Source: Phycisphaerales bacterium
GTDB lineage: Bacteria > Planctomycetota > Phycisphaerae > Sedimentisphaerales > Anaerobacaceae
Reading direction: 5' to 3'
NCBI GenBank assembly: GCA_030602885.1
Contig: JAUVYV010000020.1
Coordinates: 1 to 64,000 of the forward strand
DNA length: 64,000 nucleotides
Below the pieces are notes generated by a model that was given only the letters and a program-made list of their open reading frames with translations, made no database searches and was not told the origin of the DNA. Of the stretch, positions 9,101 to 17,067 are shown one piece after another; position 1 is the stretch's first letter, and every line of letters starts with the position of its first letter. The translations under genes and the position numbers were made by a program.

Positions 9101-9392
9101 GGTCCTCGAATACGACATATCTCTTCCTCAGACGGAGAGGTCGAGGGTGAAGACAAGGGTAAGCGTTCCAGACAGAGGGACGCTGCTTTTGGGCGGTCTT
9201 AAGACGACGTCGAAAGAGGACAAGGAAGCGGGCGTACCGATACTGAGCAAGATCCCGGGTATTGGTCGGTTGTTCACGAACCGCAGCAAGGTGAGCGACC
9301 AGAAGGTTCTGTTAATACTGGTCAAGCCGACGATTATATTGCAGGAGGAGGCCGATGCGGAGGCCATAGCCGCTATGGAGGGCATGTTTTGA
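6123..9392 (+). CDS. Outer-membrane secretin with N-terminal TPR region
   Basis: This 1089-residue protein forms, by family, a multimeric outer-membrane channel of type II secretion or type IV pili. In order it has a signal-anchor (about 15-38), a helical/TPR-like region related to the upstream gene (about 40-230), an 18-residue tandem duplication (about 234-269), coiled-coil and TPR segments (to about 480), an N-domain (about 540-645), a 37-residue nearly pure Gly/Met tract (650-686), and a secretin domain (about 770-1075). The secretin domain shows VAIEARFL, VTVLSGESATL, VPDRGTLLLGG and the PILSKIPGIGRLF hallmark. The start was moved to TTG 6123 on the strength of GGAGGAGG. The next gene begins 26 bp after the stop and encodes a giant exported protein, so the pair is probably one operon. 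No ATPase, pseudopilin or platform gene lies nearby. Confidence 0.85.
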   Translation: MDRRIFSKRHFGRKPLFVLLTSLVLVTVSMSGVARSEDDKEKVVRQVAQNWIQIGTEQYKRGFYSAAEKSLLRAKDYEGYLTASERAMVQEILAKIQEAALERKAAMEVIKSADGLAEQQKLAQARAHLETLAASEFLTDEERQVIKARLEKIDLQLREQRQEISELYNRSVKHFESGELEKAREGFLKTARSDLLVTPAGESPQDYLVKIDNILAGRAGVSAPSSSVLAPAAERRVEVVVEELPSIAIEPERRVEVVVEELPSIAIEPEPVVSAVPIEPAAVAAERAPGAGVGGDGGYINEINRRRDVIRGRVKAVVTDALAKGQNYMGLAEYDKAKEVVEQAQRVVYENNLHLGDYLFNQYSGLLRQMSERISEGEAAQAEWMEQEKRTRAAVSQQEHKERMAAERAKRITDLLENARNFQKERRYEEALGQLGILLTLDPLHDEALLQKQLLETTVSFRKQLELKQEKGKERASILLKTEEAGIPYAEEMTHPKDWREIVASQWRQPEEAIGEDPLDAAVEKQLDEIVDLSDLSPEMPLSEAIEVLESSVAPPLEIQVNWGDLYNNADIDQTTAINMDPVRGRPLRVALDLLLDAVSGGIVELDYVIRGGVIVVATKDSLPSDYELRVYDVTILVGRPADYYVSASGGGGGGGGMGGGGMGGGGGGGGGGGGGGMGGGGSGGGQQGGIAMEWFYEQEQELDRDTLRQEAQERMDSLLDIIQENVDRNSWDVYGGEATITPYQIKKLVVYQTPDNHRQIVKLLRDMRKSLGDQVAIEARFLLVGENFIEEIGIDVDARVWFGNEMEWSNWRMGSFEAVAPQPSGLPGSWDFGEVEWPTGLGETIRGGAMLGSFGGSILDTLQANFLIRATQAHRDAESLVAPKVTVLSGESATLQVRRTIRYAIPPDISTMGGTTGGIAGGVAGGIGGGSQGLTQNIWYIPTGPTLNITPTITHDKKHVVLNIVAELWDFLGFDKQTIEAPIPAGVGVAPQVLEYDISLPQTERSRVKTRVSVPDRGTLLLGGLKTTSKEDKEAGVPILSKIPGIGRLFTNRSKVSDQKVLLILVKPTIILQEEADAEAIAAMEGMF
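6822..6929 (+). repeat. 54-bp tandem duplication in secretin gene
   Basis: Two adjacent 54-bp copies (6822-6875 and 6876-6929) differ at one visible base. They duplicate an 18-residue Val/Glu-rich segment beginning ERRVEVVVEELPS in the linker of the secretin. It is in frame and probably recent. Confidence 0.9.
8070..8180 (+). repeat. Poly-glycine codon tract
   Basis: This is a 37-codon run of GGC/GGT with interspersed ATG and one AGC, encoding Gly with occasional Met and Ser. It lies between the N-domain and the secretin pore domain. The antisense and shifted-frame Ala-rich ORFs listed here are artefacts of this tract. Confidence 0.9.
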
Positions 9393-9418
9393 TAGTAAAG
9401 CAATTTTCCGGGGGAAGC

Positions 9419-12400
9419 ATGAAAAGCCGTTTGGAGTTATCAAGAGGTATGAAACTGAAAGTTGTAGTCAGTCTGGTGGCCGTATTGGCTTTTGAGGGTG
9501 TTGCAGGTGCGAAGACGATTTACGTACCGTCGAGGACATACCCGACCATTCAGGACGGGATAGACGCGGCATCGAACGGCGACGTGGTGGAGGTTGCTCC
9601 GGTTCCGAACCCGTATTACCCAGTGGCGTACACGGGGGAGGGGAACTGGGATCTTGACTTCGGGGGTCTGGCGATCACGGTAAGGAGCCAGATCAACCCG
9701 GATAATCCGAACTGGGACATAATAGCTTCGACGATTATCGACTGTAACGAAATAGCAAATCCTTTGACGGGCGAGCGTGTGCCTCACCGTGCCGTTCAAT
9801 TTCACAGCGGGGAAGGCCCCGACAGCAGACTGATGGGTTTTACAATCAGAAACGGCTATGCGCAAGGCGATCGAGGCGCCGACGGAGGGTCGTACGCTAT
9901 TGAGAATGCGGGTGACCCGTTTGGTAACTTTGATCGGATACCACCTCCCTGGTGTACAGATGTTAATACCTGTCCGCCGATAGGCCTTCCGGGTGCGGAC
10001 GAAACGGACCACGGCTACGGGGGTGCGATACTTTGTAAAGGCGGGGCTTCACCGACAATAAAGTATTGCGTTATTACGGATTGTGTGGTTACCGGTGCGC
10101 GTGGAGGCGATGGGGCGCCGGGTGTGTTCGGGCCGTGGTCTTACTGGACTTTAGGTGATGCGGACCCGTGCTATCTCGACCGGATAGACGCGAATGCGAC
10201 GCCTACCGTTACCTCTGACGGCCAGTGGGGTGGTCACGGCGGCGACGGTGAAGGGAACGGCTATGGCGGTGGCATCGCGTGTAGGAGTGGAAGCAGCCCG
10301 ATAATCAGTGATTGCATATTTACGAACAATGAAGCGAGAGGAGGCGAAGGCGGCCGAGGTGGAAGTGGTGGTTGGGCCGAGGGTGCGCCCGACGACATTC
10401 AGGGCAACGAAAGCGGCGGCGGCGACGCCGGAGACAGTATAGGCGACGGCATGGGAGGCGCTATTTACGCCGAGAGCGGGTGTGCGCCGGTGGTGGTCAA
10501 CTGTACGTTAAGTGAGAACATCGCAACGGCGGGTCCCCGCGCGAGAGGCGGTATGAGGGGTTTAGGCGATCCCACCGACCCTCGTGCTCCCATAGGTGCG
10601 TGGGGGCAGGTGTACACGTTGGGGGACATCGCCGGTGGTGCGGCCTATTACGGTTCGGGCTCGGATGCGGACTTTAACAATTGCAGTTTTACGAGCAACA
10701 GCGCCTACGACGTTTTTCCGTTCCGCTCGATTACCCAGTTGGAGGACCCTATTGTCATGGGATATACCGTGGGTGGCGCTTTGTATTGCGGCAATAATAC
10801 GAGTGTTCTAATCAATACGTGCGATTTTACAGACAATTTGGGCGGTGCTATCTGGTGCGGCACCGGGTCGGCTTTGACCATCAACAACGACTATGCAGTG
10901 TCTGTTGGCAGTCCCGAGCGTAAATGCCTGTTCGAGGGCAACTCCGACGCGAGCGATTGGACTGAACTGCAGAGCTTTTCCAGAGACCTGGGTTCTGGCG
11001 GTGCAATCTTTGTTGACACGAGTAGCATCGTTGACATCCAAAACTGCCGGTTTGCGGTCAATTCGACAAAGAACGACGGCGGTGCGTTGAAGTTAATGAG
11101 TAACGCTACGATTTCGAACTGTTCGTTTGGCGGCAACGTGGCAGAAGGCGGCAGCGGCGCGTTCAGTGGTTTTGGCGGTGCAGTTGACGTCTATTCCGGC
11201 AGTATGCTGACCTATACTTTCACCGACTGCAGTTTCACCGGTAATCAGGCCTGGTCAGGCGGCGGTATATCATCCGAGACTTTTGTCGGCACGTTTACCC
11301 GCTGTTATTTTGTGAATAATACAGCCGTAGTCGGTGGGGGGATGGACCTTGCATACGGAGATGCATCTCTTAAAGAAGTCCTTCTCAGTGGAAACCAGGC
11401 TGTTTTCGGGTCCGGCGGCGGGCTGAATGGTCTTTTGATGGAGATATCGGTAGGGAACAGCACTGTCCGCGACAATTCGGCGGCGGATTCCGGTGGCGGT
11501 ATCAATCTGTACCTCGGGACGGCATCGCAGACGATAAGGAACTGCCTGATAGTCGGCAACGAGGCCGGCACCGACGGCGGCGGCGTATCGTGCAGTGTGT
11601 TTGCGACGCCGGCGATAAGCAACTGTACATTCAGCGAGAATACGGCGGGCGATTTCGGCGGCGGCGTTTTCAGCGACTGGAGCTCAAGGCCGACCATAAC
11701 CGACTGTATATTCAATAACTGCGACAGCGGTGCCATACACGAAGAGGATTACGGCGGGGATGCGGAGGCAAGGTTCTGTTTGTTCTATAACAATCCCGAC
11801 GGCGACTACTATGACTCGCAGACAGGTACTTTGTTTGACGGGCCCGGCGAGGTCGGGGGCATTCCTGGCGGCGGGACGAACCTTTACGGTGAGCCGTTGT
11901 TTGCCAGCGGCGACCTCGGCGAGTACTACCTAAGTCAGGTTTCTGCCGGTCAGGGTATGGACAGTCCGGCGGTGGATGCGGGAAGCGCGGCGGCAGCGAG
12001 CGTGGGGATGGATGAGTTCACGACGCGTACCGACAATGTTCTCGACAGCGGGCAGGTGGATATAGGGTATCACTATTTAGACAGCGGGATGGTTGCGACT
12101 TTCCAGTTGACGACGGGTGTAGCGGGCGGGCAGGGCACTATTGAGCCGCCGAGCGGGACGTACTTTGCAGGTACGGTGGTTACTCTTACGGCGACGCCGC
12201 GGAGCGGCTGGCGGATTAAGGCGTGGATGGGAACCGACGACGATTCTCTAAAGACCCAGAGCAATACTGTTGTGATGAGCTTCGACATAATTGTCTCTGT
12301 TGAGTTCGGGCAGCCGAGGACGCTTTTGGTATCCGTTGGCGGCGGTGCTGGTTATTACCCGACTATCCAGGAGGCAATCAACGACGCCGAAGACGGCGAT

Positions 12401-15400
12401 ACGATAGTGGTTTATCCGGGGACGTATTACAGCGGTTATCAGAATATAGTGGTGACAGTGAACAAATCGATTGAGATAAGGTCGCTGGACCCGGATGACC
12501 CATGCACTGTTGCGGCGACGGTTATCGACGGGCGTGCCGGCTTGCCTGGGGAGAACCTGATGGGTGTGTGGTTTCTGCCCGGTGCAGGTGTCGGGACGGT
12601 GCTGAACGGCTTTACGATTACCAACTGCGGTGGGCAGCTGCTCTCGGGTTTGCCTGGTGACAGAAACCAAGGCCATCCGGACGGATACGATGGTGGAAGC
12701 GGTAGTGGAACGGGGATAAGGATATCATCGGGAGCTTCGCCTTTGATCAAGAACTGCATAATAAGTAATAACCAGAGTATGGGTGGTAACGGTGGCGATG
12801 GAGTTAACGCCACTACGGATGAGAACGCCGGTCGGGGCGGCTGGGGCGGCTATATTCACGGCGGGGGCGTGTATTGCGGTGTGGGCAGCAGCCCGCAGTT
12901 TCTCAACTGCCGGATTATCAACAACATTGCCCAGGGCGGCAGCGGCGGGGCCGGTGGCAACGACACGGACCCGGGTGGAGAGGAGAACTACGGAGGAAAC
13001 TGGAGCGCATCACAGGCGTTGCACTATGATCCGTTCAGTTTGGATATTTTGTTTGTAGAGGGCGACCTTTGGGCATACTGGGGTTATCTCGGTGATTACT
13101 ACACTTACACCGGGATGGGAGGCGGTGTATATTGTGACCAAGGCAGCGAAGTCACTTTCACGAATTGTGAAATCAGCGACAACATGTCGTTAGGCGGGAT
13201 GAGCGGTATTGGCGGGGCAGCGACACCGTCCGGTTTTCTGTTAGAGCCGGAGATTGCATACCGGATACCGAGTTTTGGCGGTGGTGTTTACTGTGCGGCA
13301 GGTTCGCGGGTGGAATTCAGCCGGTGTACGATAGCCAGCAATGTCTGTTCGGATCCGAATGACGGGGCTCATCGTTTGGACCCGTACATTGGTCACGGCG
13401 GCGGGGTGTGTGCGGAGGACACGGCGGAGATGATATTCGATGATTGTAATGTCGCCGGAAATATTGCCCCTGTGGGCGGTGGTCTTCACCTTGCCAATGC
13501 CAACCCGACAGTGAAGAACAGCCGGATAACGGGCAACGTAGCATTTGACGGCGGTGGTGTGTTCGGAGAGCACGGGCAGATGAGCTTCATTGAGACAGAT
13601 ATTGCCGGCAATTCGGCGCTTAGTTTCATTGGCGATGTTAATGTAGTAGATGTGCTCGGCAAGGGCGGCGGTGTTCATTTCTGGGCGGCAGATGTTGACA
13701 TGACCGACTGTAAAGTGAGCAATAACCAGGCGCAGACTTCCGGCGGGGGTGCGTTCTTCGGGGGCGAGGGTATATCGTCGCTGTTCAACTGCCTGATAAC
13801 AGACAACTCAGCGGGTCGCAACGGCGGCGGTATCACAAATACAACTTTCTCGCAGCTGAGTGTTGCCAGCAGCACGCTCGCCCGCAACGCAGCGTCCGGA
13901 CGGAGCCATGGCGGCGGGATATCGACGAGTCACGAAGCATATACGGATATCATTGACAGCATTATCTGGGGCAACTGGGGTGAGAACGGCGCGCAGTTGT
14001 CAGTGGGTACGGGTTTCGAATACGACTACGGGCCTTCGACTGTGAGCATCTGGTTTAGCGACATCGGGCCTTTAGCCGGTGAGGTTGCGATAGTGCCGGA
14101 TGAGGATTCGAATGACACCGGGGCCGGTAGCAGCGCGACGCTGATAGAAGCAGGAACCATCTACGATCAGCTTGATTCTGGAGATGGGCGAGCCGAGGTG
14201 ATTGTCAGCTTGTTCGAGGCGCTTGATCTGAGGGCTGAGACGGACTGGACCGACGCGGCATCGATTGCGATTCTTAAGGCGGAAGTGGCGAATCGCCAGG
14301 CGGCGGTTCTGGGGACGTTTACGGGTGATGAATTTACGCTGAGGTATCAATATGAGAATCAAGCGGGCTTTTCCGGTACGGTGAATGAAGCAGGTCTGAA
14401 CAAGCTGCTTGGTAATTCATTGGTTCAGTATATCGAACCGGTACGCTACTTCAATGTTAAGATGTCTCAGTCGCTTGATTTAGCGAATGCTATGGCGATC
14501 CGTACCATGTTCGACGGGACCGGGGTATCGATAGCAATCGTTGACAGCGGTATAGATACAACTCATGTGATGCTTGGCGGCGGCGGTTTTCCGAATTCCA
14601 AGGTAATTGGTGGATATGATACGGGAGAAGATGACGCGGATCCGAGGCCGAGTATCCAACCACACGGAACAGCGTGTGCAGGTATAGCGGCAGGGGACGA
14701 ACCCGATACACCTGTGGGTGACTATATCGGAGGCGTGGCACCAGGCGCGAAGCTATATGCTCTGAAGATATCGACGGATGATGACCTTTTCCCCACCGAT
14801 TCTGATATTGCCGCATGGGAATGGTGTGTGGATCACAAGAATGATGACCCGGCTAATCCGATTCTTGTAATGAGCAATAGTTGGGGCGGCTTCGTTCCAT
14901 ATAACGACACTGCTATCGCTGATGCTGCTTCGCCAGCTATGGCGCTGGCCGCAGAAAACGCAGTTGCGGCAGGTATTACTATTCTGGCTGCGGCGGGTAA
15001 CGAATTTTACACGGATGGTATTATCCTTCCAGCTGCGCTTTCGAATGTGATATCTGTGGGTGCGGTTTACGATACGACTGATCAGGTGACACCGTACTCG
15101 AACACCGCCGATATACTTGATATTCTTGCGCCGGCGGACCCGATTCACACAACGGATATGGTGGGTTCAGCGGGTTACACACCGGGAGACTACACGCCAA
15201 ACTTCAACGGGACGAGTGCGGCGTGTCCGTTTGCGGCGGGAGCGGTGGCTGTTCTTCAGTCAGCAGCGAAAGCGGAGCTTGGCATTTATCTTTCACCTGC
15301 CCAGGTCAGGGCTATACTTGTGGCCACGGGTGAGCTGGTTACGGATACGAAGGTTGCGATAACCAAGCCGAGGGTGAATTTGGGTACGCTGATTGGGGCT

Positions 15401-16978
15401 CTTGCGAGCGGGCCGATCTTTGTCGAGGCGGGCTGCACGGATTGCGAGGTAATCGGCTGGGATATCAATGCTGTGAGCAACCAGTGGGAGCCGGACTTCG
15501 AGAACTACGGCAATATCAGTGAGGATCCGCTTTTTGTGGACGGCTATCATCTGAGCCAGGTTTCGGCTGGGCAGAGCGAGCAGAGTCCGGCGGTGGACGC
15601 GGGAAGTGACTTTGCGGTTAATCTTGGGCTGGACAAGTACACGACTCGGACGGACAACCTGTTCGACCGCGGCGTTGTTGATATGGGCTACCACTATCCG
15701 TTCTCTGTCGGGGCGGCTAAGGCGTGCAGTGTTGTGGATCTGCTTTTGGACGGCATTATTGGGTTCAGCGATTTCGCGGTCTTTGCGAGTCGTTGGCTGG
15801 ATGAGGACTGCTCCGCTGCAAACGGTCTTTGTGGGGGTACGGACCTGACGTTCGACGGCGTTGTGGACCATAACGACTTGTTCTTCTTAGTGAACTGCTG
15901 GCTTGTGGAGGATACGGAAGCGCCTATACCGAATCCGAGCTTATGGGACTGGCCGCCGTATGCGACGACATCACACTCTATTGCGATGACGGCGAGGAGG
16001 GCGGTGGACGAGTGGGGTCTTGGTGTGGAGTATCTGTTCCAGAACGTGGATTACAATGATGTCAACAGCGGATGGATAGCGAGTGAGTTCTGGGAGGCGA
16101 ACGACCTTTCTGCAGAGACGGAATACGGTTTCAAGGTGCGGACGCGTGATACTCGGGGCAATACCGGTAGCTGGTCTGATGTTCGCTGTGCGACGACGAC
16201 GAGCGAGCCGGATGCGAACGACCTGACGCCTCCGAGCCCCGACCCGATGACGTGGGAGAGTCCACCGACTGCGACATCCTCGACGTCGATATCAATGACT
16301 GCTACAACCGCCATCGATCCGAGCGGGGTGGAATACTACTTTGATGAGACGATGGGCACCCCGGGCGGGACCGACAGTGGCTGGCAGAGCCAGGCGACCT
16401 ATACTGACGACGGACTTCTGTCGGACACCGAGTACTGCTACAGGGTGCAGGCACGGGACCTGTCGATAAATAACAATATGACAGGGTGGTCGGCGACGCT
16501 TTGTGCGACGACGCTTTCGGATTCGAATGACACGAATGCACCGGATCCGCCGCCGGATATGGTCATAACCGATGTCAATACCATTATGGATCCGTACGAC
16601 AATACATTTTCGGGGCAGTTCCAGTGGCCTCCGGGGGACCAGCCCTGGTGGCACAAGGTGGTGGCAGATGTCAGTATGGTAAACGACGACAGCGGAGGCC
16701 CTATCGAGATTCGGTTTATCTGTGTCTCTCACGGTGAGTTCAGCAGTGAGAGCGTGATACCGGCTTTGTACAGGCCGATTCTTATCGGCGGTACCGGGAC
16801 GTATGGAAGTTTTGCCGAAGGATGGCGGCTGACTTACGAGGGCGGCAACATAATCTATGATGTTGACGTTGACAAATATGGTGGATCAGGCGCAGAGCGG
16901 ACCTGGAAGGTCTGTGCGTATGATCCGTCGATGAATGAGGCGTGTTCGACCACACACCTGATCGGTTCCACGTTTTAA
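9419..16978 (+). CDS. Giant secreted beta-helix/subtilase/dockerin protein
   Basis: This is a 2519-residue exported protein. Its order is: signal peptide (about 11-31); a right-handed beta-helix with many GGG/NC-type coils (about 41-885); a Gly/Thr-rich bacterial repeat domain (about 892-964); a second beta-helix starting at a PTIQEAIN string (about 978-1557); an I9-like propeptide (about 1574-1680); an S8 subtilase (about 1687-1990); the remaining beta-helix end-cap (about 1999-2097); a dockerin-like Ca-binding pair (about 2099-2166); two FN3-like repeats (about 2170-2370); and a C-terminal beta domain. The protease triad is intact: D1709 in VDSGID, H1749 in PHGTACAGI and S1933 in GTSAACPF. 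The track starts at TTG 9389; ATG 9419 has a purine-rich site and ATG 9449 is an alternative. It lies 26 bp after the secretin gene and ends before a good terminator. Substrate unknown. Confidence 0.85.
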   Translation: MKSRLELSRGMKLKVVVSLVAVLAFEGVAGAKTIYVPSRTYPTIQDGIDAASNGDVVEVAPVPNPYYPVAYTGEGNWDLDFGGLAITVRSQINPDNPNWDIIASTIIDCNEIANPLTGERVPHRAVQFHSGEGPDSRLMGFTIRNGYAQGDRGADGGSYAIENAGDPFGNFDRIPPPWCTDVNTCPPIGLPGADETDHGYGGAILCKGGASPTIKYCVITDCVVTGARGGDGAPGVFGPWSYWTLGDADPCYLDRIDANATPTVTSDGQWGGHGGDGEGNGYGGGIACRSGSSPIISDCIFTNNEARGGEGGRGGSGGWAEGAPDDIQGNESGGGDAGDSIGDGMGGAIYAESGCAPVVVNCTLSENIATAGPRARGGMRGLGDPTDPRAPIGAWGQVYTLGDIAGGAAYYGSGSDADFNNCSFTSNSAYDVFPFRSITQLEDPIVMGYTVGGALYCGNNTSVLINTCDFTDNLGGAIWCGTGSALTINNDYAVSVGSPERKCLFEGNSDASDWTELQSFSRDLGSGGAIFVDTSSIVDIQNCRFAVNSTKNDGGALKLMSNATISNCSFGGNVAEGGSGAFSGFGGAVDVYSGSMLTYTFTDCSFTGNQAWSGGGISSETFVGTFTRCYFVNNTAVVGGGMDLAYGDASLKEVLLSGNQAVFGSGGGLNGLLMEISVGNSTVRDNSAADSGGGINLYLGTASQTIRNCLIVGNEAGTDGGGVSCSVFATPAISNCTFSENTAGDFGGGVFSDWSSRPTITDCIFNNCDSGAIHEEDYGGDAEARFCLFYNNPDGDYYDSQTGTLFDGPGEVGGIPGGGTNLYGEPLFASGDLGEYYLSQVSAGQGMDSPAVDAGSAAAASVGMDEFTTRTDNVLDSGQVDIGYHYLDSGMVATFQLTTGVAGGQGTIEPPSGTYFAGTVVTLTATPRSGWRIKAWMGTDDDSLKTQSNTVVMSFDIIVSVEFGQPRTLLVSVGGGAGYYPTIQEAINDAEDGDTIVVYPGTYYSGYQNIVVTVNKSIEIRSLDPDDPCTVAATVIDGRAGLPGENLMGVWFLPGAGVGTVLNGFTITNCGGQLLSGLPGDRNQGHPDGYDGGSGSGTGIRISSGASPLIKNCIISNNQSMGGNGGDGVNATTDENAGRGGWGGYIHGGGVYCGVGSSPQFLNCRIINNIAQGGSGGAGGNDTDPGGEENYGGNWSASQALHYDPFSLDILFVEGDLWAYWGYLGDYYTYTGMGGGVYCDQGSEVTFTNCEISDNMSLGGMSGIGGAATPSGFLLEPEIAYRIPSFGGGVYCAAGSRVEFSRCTIASNVCSDPNDGAHRLDPYIGHGGGVCAEDTAEMIFDDCNVAGNIAPVGGGLHLANANPTVKNSRITGNVAFDGGGVFGEHGQMSFIETDIAGNSALSFIGDVNVVDVLGKGGGVHFWAADVDMTDCKVSNNQAQTSGGGAFFGGEGISSLFNCLITDNSAGRNGGGITNTTFSQLSVASSTLARNAASGRSHGGGISTSHEAYTDIIDSIIWGNWGENGAQLSVGTGFEYDYGPSTVSIWFSDIGPLAGEVAIVPDEDSNDTGAGSSATLIEAGTIYDQLDSGDGRAEVIVSLFEALDLRAETDWTDAASIAILKAEVANRQAAVLGTFTGDEFTLRYQYENQAGFSGTVNEAGLNKLLGNSLVQYIEPVRYFNVKMSQSLDLANAMAIRTMFDGTGVSIAIVDSGIDTTHVMLGGGGFPNSKVIGGYDTGEDDADPRPSIQPHGTACAGIAAGDEPDTPVGDYIGGVAPGAKLYALKISTDDDLFPTDSDIAAWEWCVDHKNDDPANPILVMSNSWGGFVPYNDTAIADAASPAMALAAENAVAAGITILAAAGNEFYTDGIILPAALSNVISVGAVYDTTDQVTPYSNTADILDILAPADPIHTTDMVGSAGYTPGDYTPNFNGTSAACPFAAGAVAVLQSAAKAELGIYLSPAQVRAILVATGELVTDTKVAITKPRVNLGTLIGALASGPIFVEAGCTDCEVIGWDINAVSNQWEPDFENYGNISEDPLFVDGYHLSQVSAGQSEQSPAVDAGSDFAVNLGLDKYTTRTDNLFDRGVVDMGYHYPFSVGAAKACSVVDLLLDGIIGFSDFAVFASRWLDEDCSAANGLCGGTDLTFDGVVDHNDLFFLVNCWLVEDTEAPIPNPSLWDWPPYATTSHSIAMTARRAVDEWGLGVEYLFQNVDYNDVNSGWIASEFWEANDLSAETEYGFKVRTRDTRGNTGSWSDVRCATTTSEPDANDLTPPSPDPMTWESPPTATSSTSISMTATTAIDPSGVEYYFDETMGTPGGTDSGWQSQATYTDDGLLSDTEYCYRVQARDLSINNNMTGWSATLCATTLSDSNDTNAPDPPPDMVITDVNTIMDPYDNTFSGQFQWPPGDQPWWHKVVADVSMVNDDSGGPIEIRFICVSHGEFSSESVIPALYRPILIGGTGTYGSFAEGWRLTYEGGNIIYDVDVDKYGGSGAERTWKVCAYDPSMNEACSTTHLIGSTF

Positions 16979-16988
16979 AGCAGACAGT

Positions 16989-17020
16989 CATTTCGGCTGG
17001 TGCGAGGAGGAGCCGAAATG
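16989..17020 (+). repeat. Perfect 10-bp hairpin after giant gene
   Basis: CATTTCGGCT and AGCCGAAATG form a perfect 10-bp stem around a 12-nt loop, 10 bp after the stop of the giant gene and just before the intrinsic terminator. It may protect the 3' end of the mRNA. Confidence 0.6.
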
Positions 17021-17032
17021 TCCATAATAAAG

Positions 17033-17057
17033 GCCCCGGTTTGGCCGGGGCTTTTTC
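17033..17057 (+). terminator. Intrinsic terminator
   Basis: GCCCCGG-TTTGG-CCGGGGC is followed by TTTTTCTT, a textbook Rho-independent terminator for the plus-strand secretin/giant-protein operon. The palindrome also lies 10 bp beyond the minus-strand aroC stop, so it may act in both directions, although the T-run on that side (CTTTATTAT) is weaker. Confidence 0.9.
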
Positions 17058-17067
17058 TTGCGCGGTA

